A DNA stretch of 64,000 nt from the NCBI GenBank assembly GCA_015680905.1, contig CM027378.1, forward strand, positions 81,559,501 to 81,623,500, read 5' to 3'. The DNA comes from Coptis chinensis (taxonomy: Eukaryota > Streptophyta > Magnoliopsida > Ranunculales > Ranunculaceae). Positions 23,746-34,505 of this stretch are shown here, piece after piece; position 1 is the first letter of the stretch, and every line of letters begins with the position of its first letter. The notes below the pieces were generated by a model. The model was given only the letters and a program-made list of their open reading frames with translations, was not told the DNA's origin and made no database searches. The translations under genes and the position numbers were made by a program.

Positions 23746-23908
23746 CTAGAGATAGCGGATCATTTTCTATTTCCTACCTTTCCATTACAGTTATGATTTA
23801 TGTCAACAGGCATCTAAGCAAAGTCAAGGTGCAGTTCATAGACTCTAGGGCAATTAAGGGCAAATAACATGTCTTCCAAGTCTCAACCAAGTGAAAAGTC
23901 GATAATAC
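22954..23908. other. Intergenic region right of the CACTA element
   Basis: This continues the host sequence interrupted by the CACTA element. It contains a TA microsatellite at 23708-23742. I see no gene. Confidence 0.4.
23708..23742. repeat. TA dinucleotide microsatellite
   Basis: About 17 TA repeats. Confidence 0.9.
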
Positions 23909-24862
23909 CTTTGGTCTTTGGTAAAACTTGCACTGGTAACCTCAGCTGAACCATGTGCCCTAACAATAGAGCTTAATAATAATCGAAAGTAAAGCTTATC
24001 CATCCCATACTCGAATAGCACCATCTTTAGATGATATTATGCACATACCACCTGTAGATGATATTATGCACATACCACCTGTAGATGAATACCTTCCCTA
24101 TATTCCATATACATGCCAGTTAGCTGACTTGATTGGAGGAATGAACCTTGATGCAGTTCCACTTATGCTGACTCTTAAGTCTTAAGTACAAAATTTATGA
24201 GATGACGCACTGATTGATTGCACCATTTACTCCTATCTCCGGGTTATTTGCTGTTAGGTAACATTGGAAAGTATTTATATCGCATAAATGTGCTATATGA
24301 TGATCCGCTCCTCGTAAATGTGGAACATCAACATCGAGTAATCATGATATATTTAAAATAGGTATCATGCATATGTTTTGTGATGGAGCTTGGTTACATA
24401 TTGGATGCATATTATACAGAGAAATGTATAACTTGGGATTCAAACTCATGTAATTTACTCGCATAACTCCGTCCATGGACAATGAGCGAACATCAATGTG
24501 CATCAAAGTTACAAAACAGAACTATACTCCTTCTTAACTTATACATCTAGAGTCAAATTACGTACTATAGATAATATAACACCACAGAGTAGATAAATAA
24601 ATCAACAAAACTACGCCAAATATGATAGCTACCTGCTAAAAGATGTTCCTCTAAAGGATGGAAAGATACAGAGCGAACATTAATTGTGAGTATCCTGTAA
24701 CATTTCAAAAGCATGTTCCGTAGAAAGTAAGCCATCTTCCACTCCTAAGTTTGAGTATAAATCTAAATTCAGAAAAGTAGGATATGGGGAACCTGAATAA
24801 CTCTGAAAGTTTTCTTCGCCACTGCTTCTGAAAAATCAAAGAGCCTGAGTATTTCATTTCCA
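23909..24862 (-). pseudogene. CstF-50 (cleavage stimulation factor 50 kDa) gene fragment
   Basis: Five consecutive exons of the WD40 polyadenylation factor CstF-50 are recognisable on the minus strand, with introns retained. They are about 24862-24793 (LFDFSEAVAKKTFRVIQ), 24694-24633 (RSVSFHPLEEHLLAG), about 24285-24199 (INTFQCYLTANNPEIGVNGA), about 24100-23993 (SSKDGAIRVWDG) and 23971-23909 (SIVRAHGSAEVTSASFTKD). Intron retention shows DNA-level copying, not retroposition. Damage includes a 27-bp tandem repeat at 24030-24083, a donor site changed from GTAAGC to ATAAGC after VWDG, and a small insertion before RSVSFHP. Both ends of the gene are missing. An open frame just upstream (24875-25105) is unrecognised and may be another captured piece. 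The context suggests Helitron capture. Confidence 0.8.
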
Positions 24863-25163
24863 CACGACCACACATCAGACATTATATACAATTTGCAGTA
24901 TGTTGGAGACTGTTAAGAAACATACGAACCAGAATTCAAAAGGATGTAGGAGCCCCATATCTCCCCTGCGAATTGGTGCCCCACTGGCTGACCGATGAAA
25001 AGAGGCATAGGCCAGTCCCTTATAAGAGTCAGTGTCGGCAACTCTCATTCCGGGTAGGGTAGGCGGGAGACCAAACCACCATTCCACTGTCAGAACCTCA
25101 TTCATAACTTCCTTTTTCTTTCAACCTCTGCTTGCTTCATTCTCATTATCCAAAATATTCTTT

Positions 25164-25443
25164 CTAGATAGAAAGCTTTCGATGTCTATCCAACAAATCA
25201 GGCTCAACATAAAAAACACCTAGCCTGAATGATGTGTTCATGTAAAGGCACTGAAGTATATTATTAGCATAGCATGTCGCACCTAAATTGGTCAAACCTA
25301 CATGTGAATCAACAGATTCAGGAAGATCCTCACATGGATCTGGACCAAGAGCAAGAATAATATCTGACATCTTCCGCCGTAAGTCTGATTTCCGAGTTCC
25401 ATTTGGAGGAGGAATCAACCCGTAGAAGCAGTTTGGATTATCT
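25164..25443 (-). pseudogene. Ubiquitin-specific protease 26 (UBP26)-like exon fragment
   Basis: A single exon-sized piece matches the start of the catalytic domain of plant UBP26, a histone H2B deubiquitinase. [18 protein letters not shown] is followed by [20 protein letters not shown]. It includes the Cys-box (NLGATCYAN), whose Cys is the catalytic nucleophile in the family. The frame ends at a stop 15-20 codons after LGVFYVEPD. The His box and the rest of the approximately 1000-residue protein are missing, so this is a captured fragment without function as a protease. Confidence 0.82.
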
Positions 25444-25624
25444 TTTCAGTTTAGCTTCCGCATCATATAAAGCTGACAAAGGTTTCTACTTCACGATTCT
25501 TTGATTGAGTGTGGAGTTTTTCGTTTAGTAGGTTTTATAAATTTTGTTTTATTAGGATTCGTATGAAAGCCCGGATATTTTGATATTTGAGGAGGCCCAA
25601 ATAAATACATAATAAAGAGAGGAG

Positions 25625-25885
25625 AAAATAACAAATTTAGGGAGGTCTAACTAATATATAGAGTTGCCTTTTTTTTTTAGGAGTCTATGAGATTATGAGA
25701 ATGCACGGTTTGGAAAATAAAGACATAAGATGAGGATTTTTTTAGGAGTCTATGAGATTATGAGAATGCATGGTTTGGAAAATAAAGACATAAGATGAGG
25801 AGAGAGATAAGGTGCAAGCTAATTTAGGGAGTCCTAACTAATATACTGAATGGGTGTTTTTTTAGGAGTGTATAACATTTTCCCT
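25625..25885 (-). repeat. Threefold copy of the Helitron-like 5' terminal block
   Basis: The block TTTTTTTAGGAGTCTATGAG...CGGTTTGGAAAATAAAG...AAGATGAGG occurs at 25679 and again 65 bp later. A partial third start (AGGAGTGTATAAC) lies at 25864. Related blocks occur near 28817, 29752 and 31765. Confidence 0.65.
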
Positions 25886-26597
25886 TTAATTAGTGTTTGT
25901 TTCTCGTTCGTATGCATACCACTTTGTGGATAATACTTCTCATTAAAAGTTAGCTTCTCTTTGGTATTGGCTTATAATCAGTTTGTACTCTCTATTGCTT
26001 TCATGCAGGAGGTGAGGTTGGATAAGGAGCTATATATAGGGTGTAAGTTTGTTTCTGAAGCTATCCTACTTGAGCTGAATGTTGTGCTCAGGAGTATAAC
26101 ATGTGCAGAATATTGTCAATTATTCTCCTTTCCCCGACTTACTTTCCCTCTCTGATGTTGAGTGATGGAATTTCAAATTGTTTCGACTATATTGAGTATG
26201 GAGTTTGATATTTTTAATGTACTTGTATTGCCGTTAAGCAGATTAGGCAGGAGAAAGTTATATTTGCTAGTTACTCTCCTCCACAGAGATTACCTCATGG
26301 ACAATATCTTTGGTCTGTTCAACCAATTACCTAGTTAAGTAAAAGTAGGCTAGGCATTTGAAATTCCAACCTGCTATATTGCCCCCTTTCCCAAATTTAT
26401 GGAAACCCTTTCTATACCAAATATTGAATTTTGTGAATTTCTAATTTGAGAAGAAGTAGAAAACAGTTGGACACTTGGACACTGTTACTATAATTTATTT
26501 TTTCAATCTTTTCGATTAGTTCTACTTCAATTTAATTTAATTACTATATTAGTTCTATCATATTTTATGCTTCATTACTTTAAATACAGGAAGAAAG

Positions 26598-26903
26598 TTA
26601 TTGTTGTTCCCCGAGGACTGAGTACTTTTTTTGCTCGGGCATGTGTTCTTTGATGAGGGAGGATACTCTCTCCGAAGATGTTTGAGGTTTTACTTGGCAT
26701 AGAGCATTCTCGCCATTAGTTCTATTCACTAGCATAACTATGTTCGCAAGTATTCCTCTCTTATACAATGAGGCAATGACACAGGTCGAGGTACTCTCAG
26801 TACTCGAATGGGTGTCGAAGCAAACTTTCATGGTGACATCCCTGTTGCTGACGATCAAAGCTTCCAGGAGTTCACTCCTTTCTTTTCTGTTAGTGAACAT
26901 CAC
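26598..26903 (-). pseudogene. Second, truncated copy of the hydrolase exon
   Basis: The first 20 or so codons (ELLEALIVSNRDVT) repeat the alpha/beta-hydrolase exon found at 27892-27978. The frame then runs into unrelated sequence up to a stop. About 100 bp is shared, including the upstream intron sequence GTGATGTTCACTAACAG. This is a partial duplication and not a gene. Confidence 0.6.
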
Positions 26904-26928
26904 CTAAGACCATTTATTGATACAAAAC

Positions 26929-27105
26929 CTTATATCTGTATTTTCATTCTCTGATTTCAGTTCTAGTTCAATATTAAGCAAAAGCATCTTTGGGTTTAAA
27001 AACTTCTTTGGCTGTGGTATGCTACTCAAATCCAGCATAGGAAAATGTCTTCTTGAAGGTAACTCCATCAACCAGAAAAGAATCCCGCATGGTACCACAA
27101 GGAAC
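26929..27105 (-). pseudogene. CCT7 (T-complex protein 1 subunit eta) exon fragment
   Basis: One exon of the cytosolic chaperonin subunit CCT-eta is present, bounded by AG at 27106-27107 and GT at 26927-26928. In frame one it reads [20 protein letters not shown] and then SYAGFE. After a stop and a small indel it continues in another frame as [20 protein letters not shown]. The intact splice borders show copying from genomic DNA. No other CCT7 exons are seen. The frame break makes it non-coding. Confidence 0.82.
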
Positions 27106-27458
27106 CTATAAGGACGAAAAAAGTAAAGCTCCTATATGACAATATTGAGGACGATAATTCTTATTGACCCAGCACCAGGACATCAAAAAATTAGTTGGTA
27201 ACCCGTAAAATTGCAACAGTCACAAAGAGCCAAAGGTATTTGGTTAAAACTTAAAACTCAACTTCCAGCAGTAGAAGATGTGGTGTTTAGTTTAATATAG
27301 TGCATATTCCGAATATACGAACTGTATTAGCAGAACAAACATGTGAGTACTCCTACTACCTAAAATTAAATCATTTAATCGAGCGGGATTTACAAAAAAG
27401 AGGACTGAGACGACAGAGAAAACGAATGAAATAGTGACGAATCAAACACAAAGTTGAA

Positions 27459-27459
<1 letters not shown>

Positions 27460-27494
<35 letters not shown>
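27460..27494. repeat. Poly(A) tract
   Basis: About 35 A residues. There is no adjacent retrocopy that I can identify. Confidence 0.8.
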
Positions 27495-27496
<2 letters not shown>

Positions 27497-27705
27497 AACT
27501 AACTTACTTCTTAGCATTCTTCTATGATGTCCCTTGTTTTATACCCATATCTGTAGATCATCAAATTCGGGTATTTTGTTGAGAAGTGTGACCAAACCCT
27601 ACCATAACAATATAGTCGTAAGAATGTACGATTTCCTGGGAAATATTTTCTAGGCGTACTGATGTTTGATCAACATCATCATATTTGTTGGCAAAATAAA
27701 CGACT

Positions 27706-27978
27706 TACTCTTTCATGCTGTTTGCCAACTGAATGTCAAAAAGTTGGTCATTCTCTCCCCATAGCAAATGTATCCTCTGCAAATAACCATAGTAGAATGG
27801 AAGTCAGCAAAACTACCTAAATTGTTTTTTTTTCCCTGTACAAATAAAGAACAAATGTCAATGGTTAGTACCATGTACAAATAATTATACCTGTGAAAAA
27901 TTGGGGATGGTGACATCCCTGTTGCTGACGATCAAAGCTTCTAGGAGTTCACGTACTTCTTTCTTTTCTGTTAGTGAA
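27706..27978 (-). pseudogene. Alpha/beta hydrolase gene fragment (two exons)
   Basis: Two adjacent exons of a plant alpha/beta-fold hydrolase are present: complement(27892..27978), with EVRELLEALIVSNRDVTIPN, and complement(27706..27779), with RIHLLWGENDQLFDIQLANS. The HLLWGENDQ(I/L)FD segment carries the catalytic-acid region of this family (the Asp near GENDQ). The first exon keeps AG and GT borders. The second runs into a stop after MKE. The nucleophile elbow and catalytic His are missing, so it is a fragment, probably captured by a Helitron. Confidence 0.7.
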
Positions 27979-28814
27979 CATCACCTAAGACCATTTATTC
28001 ACACATAAAACAAAAAGATCGCGATTAGACATTAGGGAATATAACGCATCTTACACTCCAATACTCGATTCATTTATTTTTTTCTTGTGTTCTTCGATTT
28101 GACAAAACCTCAAATAGAAGCTCCTTTTGACTGCAATACAACAGGCGAAACAAAACTTTGATTCTTAGCTGAAAAAAAAGCACAAAGTAATAAAATGATG
28201 GTGAGATAATTTAAGTAATTTTAATCATAATTCACTGTTTGAATATGAAGAAGAAAACAATTGATGAGATAGATAAGAAATGTAAAAATACCATCTAACT
28301 TACAAAAATATTTATTTCACACCGAAGTCTCTCAACATTGAAGGTGTGATCCATGAATCAATATACCTTGCATGTTTTAGGAGTTCTCAAAAATCCGTGA
28401 GAGCGCTTCAATTTTTAGAGAGAAATCACGATTATTTATTTTCTTTTTTTCAACCGATCGTTCAAAACCATTTTGTTTGGTTTTTCATATATATAGGGCA
28501 AAAGGAGAAGAAAGGAAATTGTTGTTCAGATGGAGGAAGGAGATTAGGATAGTCTTTCTTTTTTCTTTTTTCTTATTCACGGGCTTATCATTTGATAAAA
28601 CCATATTTGTAACCAAAAAGAGAGTAAAAATATATAGAGGAGGAAGAAAGTCAGAAGTTGGATAAATTGAATGAGGGAGAATGGGTGAAATGGAAGCGAG
28701 AGAGGAGTTGAAGAAGACACACAGTGCGTTTTCTTTTCTTAATTTTCTTTTGATTTGGTGATTAAATTGGGATTTGAGGAGGTTATAGAAAATTAAGAAT
28801 AGATTAGGGAGAAT

Positions 28815-28947
28815 TAAGCAAATTTAGGGAGGTGTTTCTAATTATTAGCACTTCCTTTTTTTTAGGAGTCTATGAGAATGCCGGTTTGGAAAATAGAGTG
28901 ATATGGTGAGGAGAGATGTCATGTGCGAGCTTTTATATATATAAAGA
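28815..28947 (-). mobile_element. Helitron 5' terminus (intact copy of the repeated block)
   Basis: On the minus strand the block starts TCTTTATATATATAAAAGC directly after an A, the A/TC insertion context of Helitrons. It continues into GCTCGCACATGAC and CTCACCATATCAC. It bounds the region that carries the CCT7 and hydrolase fragments, which lie to its left on the same strand. A GATA repeat follows outside (28946-28964). The matching 3' CTAG end was not located. Confidence 0.55.
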
Positions 28948-29221
28948 TAGATAGATAGATAGATGTGATTAAAACATTTGTAAGGAGCAAGGAAAGAAAT
29001 CAAATTCAATCAGCTGACTTGAACTAAAATTAAATTACTTTCATGAGTAAGGAAAAGGAAAAGAATTCTAATTATAACCTAAATTAAATTGAGATCGAGC
29101 AAGGTCCGAAGACACAATACCATATCGCACTAACGCTATAATATTACCTCAGTCAATGGAGTATACATACAAATAAACACATTCATAACCATATGTAAAG
29201 ATATAACATGCCCAACTTACC

Positions 29222-29945
29222 AACTTTTGTGTCTGACGCTAAAGATTGAAACACCGTAGCATCCGGTACTTGAGAAGCAAACAGGAGTAACTCGTAAGAC
29301 TTCCCTGTCATTATTCTCAAGTTAAAACCACAAATTCCAAAAAACAACAACAACAAACAATATAATTCACCCTCCTTACAAATCTAATTTCGCCTGCCGT
29401 AACTTCATTCCTCTCAAAGTTCAATTCCCATCTCCAGTAAACATCGATGAATGCTCGAGGTGTCTACTCAATTCCTTTATATTCAACACCCATCTGTTTA
29501 TGTTCAATTCCTTTATGTTCAAGTCTTGCCTTTTGAAATGGCTGGAAAGCGTGCGCAAAAAAGAGGAGTACCGAAGATTGAAAATGAAGAAAAGGGGTTT
29601 ACTTTGTGTTCTTTATAAATATAAATTTTTTAATTCATAAAATAAAATATATATTCTGTCTTTTTTTTTTAATGATCTAGATTCATATCATGATCCGTAA
29701 ATATAGGGAAAGTATTAAAGAAAAATATAAAATTTTAAAACTAAGGAGAAAGTAACAAATCTAGGGAGGTCTAACTAATTATTAGCATCTCTTTTTTTTA
29801 GGAGTCTATGAGAATGCCCGGTTTGGAAAATAGAGTGATATGGTGACTCCTTTATGTTCAAGTCTTGCCTTTTGAAATGGTTAGAAAGCGTACGCAAAAA
29901 AGAGGAGTACCAAAGATTGAAAATGAAGAAAAGGGGTTTGGTTGA
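29222..29945. repeat. Possible captured exon and a duplicated 100-bp segment
   Basis: On the minus strand about 29222-29325 reads GKSYELLLFASQVPDATVFQ and ends at a GTAAG donor. It looks like an exon, but I do not recognise the protein. A segment with CTTTATGTTCAAGTCTTGCC and GAAATGGCTGGAAAGCGTGC occurs at about 29507-29606 and again at about 29844-29940. The second copy follows directly on a truncated terminal block (29752-29845). Confidence 0.45.
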
Positions 29946-30159
29946 AAACCCGATTCATGAAACAAACCTAGAAGCATCCAATGCATATTCACAACTTCTT
30001 ATTTCAAAAAATAAGACAAAAACCTTCATTGGACACATCTCACGGTGATCGTAGAGGTAACAACTTACAAGTTACAGTATCATACTTATGACTACTCTAT
30101 CTTCATATGCTGTCAAAGTTTGAGCTTGAAGGCTCGTATGGCCTTATTAGGCAAGAAAG

Positions 30160-30894
30160 AAACATTGGGTTACCTCTATAATATAAGGTTTTGACCACTG
30201 CTCCCACATATTAGGAGGTAACTATCCACCTCATGAATCAAATATTTGTACGCAGTGAGCCCCAGAATTCACTTGAAAGACTATATATTCAGTTATTGCC
30301 TGCGTCAGATGAGAGAGAAGAGCCTTCAATACATGCGGTGCAGTATGGCACATTCTCTTAATAGTTGTATATGTGCGAGTCGTACCCCCCTCCACTATGT
30401 ATGTTGCAATCGTCCATGGTGCTCGCACAAAACCCAGCACCGCTGCTTGTTCTCCGACCTACATATAGTAAAGTTGAATCAGAGTATGCTAATAAGGAAT
30501 AATCGACTATCACAAAAAGAAAGAGCTATGACCAAGTTATACATAAACTAAACTTCCTAGGAGAACAAAACTTCTCTTCAAAATGGGGAAAAAAAAATAA
30601 TAATGTATACCTCCTGGTGCAATATTCGCAGGGACTCCCCCACGAAATGGAGTTTGTCTAAGTCAATGGGATGCAATGCTTTCAATCCCTCTTCAGAACG
30701 AATAGGAGACTGAATAACAGGACCCCTCACTTCTTCAATGTCAAATGGCACACCAAATGCCGGAAGAGGAGTAAGTATGTCAAAAAAAATAATAACTCCA
30801 TCGGGACGGAAGGCTTTCCAAGGCTGCAAAGAAATTTCCACAATGAAATCAGTTGTCTCTGACCTTTCTCTGAAGGATGGGTGTTTCTCTGCAA
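30160..30894 (-). pseudogene. Uroporphyrinogen decarboxylase (UROD/HemE) gene fragment
   Basis: Two exons of the plastid haem/chlorophyll pathway enzyme are present, with the intron between them. Complement(30613..30894) reads [20 protein letters not shown], then [20 protein letters not shown] and [10 protein letters not shown]. Its borders are a TTTAG acceptor and a GTATAC donor. Complement(30160..about 30460) reads [20 protein letters not shown] and [19 protein letters not shown]. It then has IFDS-stop-GG-stop-LP, where active plant UROD has IFDSWGGQLPP. Both stops are single-base changes. The sequence continues recognisably to MWEQWSKPYI. The 5' exons and the last third are missing. It is a captured, inactivated copy. 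Confidence 0.87.
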
Positions 30895-31417
30895 GCTAAA
30901 AGTTAGGTTTTCCGTAGAATATGTATAAGGTTTATTCGAGTTGAGGGCTTTTGGTGATTTTCTTAGAGTAGTGCTAGCGAGACAGCTGCTATCATAAATA
31001 TACATGACAACCCACTGGTGTTTTGCCACGTTTGCAAGTAAGAAACTGGGTACCTTCAAAATGGATAGTCTTTGTTTACGAATTACAAATTAAAAAGATG
31101 GGCATGGAAAAAAGAAAATAAAAAGGGGCAAATTTTTGTTTCATCTTTTTCTCCCCATCTCCTCAATGGCTCCATCCGGCTATCTCATTCCTATCTGCAT
31201 GTGTTAGTGATTGCGAAAACAAGCATCTACTTTGTTTGAAATTGAATGTGAAAATATCAAAATTAAAGTGAAAGAAGATTAAAAATACAAAAAAATAATA
31301 GTTTGATGAGTGGCAAAAAGTTATTGCTGTCCAAATTTTAACTAAATTAAGATTTAGGTAAAAGAATATTAAAAACACAAATCCATTTATCAACCCAGAA
31401 AAAAAAATTGTTCTTTT

Positions 31418-31717
31418 CTAAAATTGCAAGTCTAGTAATCCAATTTGATGACAAAGCTTGGAATTATCAATTGAGACTTTCAATGGATTATTCTTGAATT
31501 GAGAAGATGAAACAACCATACCAGTCACTCTCCTATTATCAACTATATGTTTTTTAATTGGGTAGAAGGTGAGAACCGATCTCCCATGTTCCCAATTATC
31601 CAATTGCAACATGACGAAACGCAAGTGGGCTGTCACATAAGTTTGTGACAGTGGCTGTCTTGCTAGCATTTTCGATTTTCTTATTAAGAGACTAATTAGT
31701 TTTGGCAAAACTTTCAC
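31418..31717 (-). other. Unrecognised 99-codon open frame
   Basis: The frame reads SLLIRKSKMLARQPLSQTY and similar with no family I know. It lies on the same strand as the captured fragments and just inside the next terminal block, so it may be a further captured piece. It could also be chance. Confidence 0.2.
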
Positions 31718-31764
31718 TTTTAACCATGTTGGGGGAGGTGATTAAAAATAAAAAATAAACTAAG

Positions 31765-31897
31765 GAGAAAGTAATAAATCTAGGGGGGTCTAACTAATTA
31801 TTAGCACCTCTTTTTTTTAGGAGTGTATGAGAATGCCCGGTTTGGAAAATAGAGCAATATGGTGAGGAGAGAGGTCAAGTGCGAGCTTTTATATATA
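31765..31897 (-). mobile_element. Helitron-like 5' terminal block, last copy
   Basis: It has the same block as at 28815-28947, ending on the plus strand in GTGCGAGCTTTTATATATA. Here it directly abuts the CTAG end of the next Helitron. It bounds the region with the UROD fragment. Confidence 0.55.
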
Positions 31898-32204
31898 CTA
31901 GCAAAAGTGCACGTGCTTGCACGTGGCCAAATCAACAATGTAATTGAAAACGTATTGATTGGAAGAATAATATATACATGCATTTATCTTATATCCAACG
32001 TGATTTAGTTAGTTTTTCCTTTAGAAGCATTTTTCGTGCCATTAAAGCGGTCAATATTTAATATAAAAAATAAACACGTACTTCATGTTCAAAGCATTTG
32101 GAAACTCATATATGACAATTGTATACCTAAAGGATAGCACACTGACTCAGAGTTCAATTGAAAATATTGATTTGATGCATCTCTTAAAAATAAGTACACG
32201 TTGA

Positions 32205-32245
<41 letters not shown>

Positions 32246-34264
32246 ATTGATGCGTATTAGGGACATTATCTCCCATAACAAAAATAAAATAAAATTAGGG
32301 ACATTATCTAAGATTGAAAACTTGTATTCTGCACAACATTTTTCAAGATCCAATATATAAATCGAAATGCATGATTTATGCAACAGCCAAAAGTTATAAA
32401 GAGAATGTTAACAACAATTATTGGCATACATCCCACAATTAGTATGATGCCCTGAATATATTTTAGAAACATTATTACATCTTGAATAAGCTTATACATC
32501 TTCCAATATCTATGCGCGGTTATTGTACAAAGTTGGTGTACTTGAGATCCTACGCAATTTTGCCTTAAGATCATCAGTCATGCATAGTAACATACGAATG
32601 AATAGCAGTGAAGTAATAATGCTAATTTTTCTCCCCTAGTAACCAATGACAGAATCAAATAAACAAAAAAAAAAAACATCCTCTAATAAAACCAAATTAC
32701 TAACCTAAGATTTATGAATTAACAAAGAAGCTCATGAATAAGGATTCCTGGAATGAATCAATTCAAACCTATATCATCATCTGTGACACATCTTTGTTAG
32801 ACACTGAAAACAATATATAAATAGATGGTAGAAAATGCAGAAAAATACCTTCTATCAAACTCGATTAAGATTATATCAGTAAAAATGATAGATCACAAAT
32901 ATCAAAATATAATCCAAAAACCATAAATTCCTTCTTTAGACTCTCCATAGCTTTTCAAACTTTCTTCTGACTCCTTCCCCAATCTATCCGCAGTGTCTTT
33001 ACAAATTACTACAACGTAAGTTGAAATCAATGTCACCCAAAAGTAACTACTGAGATTACCTACAATTCTCTTCTCGAGCTATCTTCACTGTAGCTATCTT
33101 CATCATCTCCAATGATCTTTTCATGCTCTACATTATCAATTGAGCACATATCCTTGCAGGTATATACTCAAGATCCTTAGGCCTCTTTTCCAATTTCACA
33201 AGCAACTCAAACAAAATATCATACATTCATACCTAAAAGCATGCAAACAATAAAAAAAAAAAATCCATATATGTAACCAAGTATTAGCACAAGGCAGATT
33301 ATTCACGAAGAGTTAGCAAGTGTACAACTACTTGACAGATTTGATATCTACCCAAGAGGCTTATTAATTCTTGAACTCTTCAAAACAAAGACTTCTTAAA
33401 CTTTTGAAAATACGGAAACCCATACAAGGTGTTGAAAATCCAATTCTCAATATAACAACAAAATAGAATTGTAAACAATAGCTACTAATTACTGAATTAT
33501 GGAAAGTTGTAAACAGTGTAATTAGATTATTTGATAGCTTCCAATTTCTTTTAATTTTCGAACACAATTTCGCAGTATATATTCTTAGACCAGCAATTCG
33601 AAGTAATTGCAGTAACATTGCCCTAGTTATAGAGTTCGTCTAATATATGACTTATACAAAAGAAAAACCATAAGATTGTCCTCCATTGCCAATGTTACCA
33701 CTCGTTGGGGAGGGGTTCAATAAACCAATATCAGTCCAAAACATTAGTTTTTCACGGGTACCAAAAATCAACATTGTGTCACATGGAAAAACAAAAGAAT
33801 AGATAAGAGTGGAAATTGAATATATAGTACTTCTCCTTGATCAAGTCGGGTCTAGAAATGTCATTCATTTTCTCATTAATCATGTTAAGTGCTTGTTGCT
33901 ACAACCCATAGTTGATACTATTTTTGCAACTTAACGTCGAAAATAAGCATGCTTAAGTTTTATCACTTCTTACCAACTCCTTAATGTATATTTAAGGGCT
34001 TAAACAAATAATGTTGAAGACTTGTTCTCTACTTTTTTCTATACAATGTACACTTTTATTTACAGTGATATAATACAGTCCTACTTAACAAAAAATATAT
34101 ATATTTAAAGGTATCATCGGGAGCAATAAATTAAGTAGGATGAAATGACGAAGTGGTCCTTCTTAAAGTAATTAGATAATTTTATTTAAGGGCATTAAGC
34201 AGTAGGAAAAAAACCATATGAATTTAAGAGGCCAGGTTATTTACTGAGGATATAATAATAGAGA
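31898..34264 (-). mobile_element. Helitron, 2367 bp, non-autonomous
   Basis: On the minus strand the 5' end is TCTCTATTATTATATCC after an A (34264) and the 3' end is CTAG before a T (31898-31901). A perfect 7-bp hairpin with a TT loop (31910-31925, CACGTGC/GCACGTG) lies 8 bp inside the 3' end. A closely similar 5' end occurs at 41555. Inside are a 36-A run (32209-32244) and AT-rich DNA. Near 33230-33065 (minus) is a short frame ending EDSYSEDSSRREL that might be a captured exon. No Rep/helicase coding is seen. Confidence 0.65.
32209..32244. repeat. Poly(A) tract
   Basis: About 35 A residues inside the Helitron. Confidence 0.8.
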
Positions 34265-34265
34265 T

Positions 34266-34505
34266 GGAAATATCGATCTTTCTTCGACTCAAAACCGTTC
34301 AAATCCGAAGGAGAAGCTGACCTAGAGATAATTTCTTTGTAATCAGATGGAAGAAATTTCTCCCACATAACATCAGACTCTTCAACATTTTTAATGAACA
34401 TGCAACCAATGACGACCTACACGCATCCCGAGGAGATGGGAAGGAGATGATGTGTGAGATGCATCTTTCTGGCACCACAGAGAAATTCGCTTCTTGCATT
34501 ATCAA
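34266..34505 (-). pseudogene. F-box protein PP2-B-like, N-terminal fragment
   Basis: The fragment starts near 34500 and reads VPERCISHIISFPSPRDACR, the F-box signature of plant PP2-B proteins. These couple an F-box to a phloem-protein-2 lectin domain in SCF ubiquitin ligases. After a small frame change it continues as DVMWEKFLPSDYKEIISRS and SDLNGFESKKDRYF. It then stops abruptly at the 5' end of the Helitron at 34264. The PP2 domain that should follow is not found on the other side of the Helitron. Confidence 0.78.
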
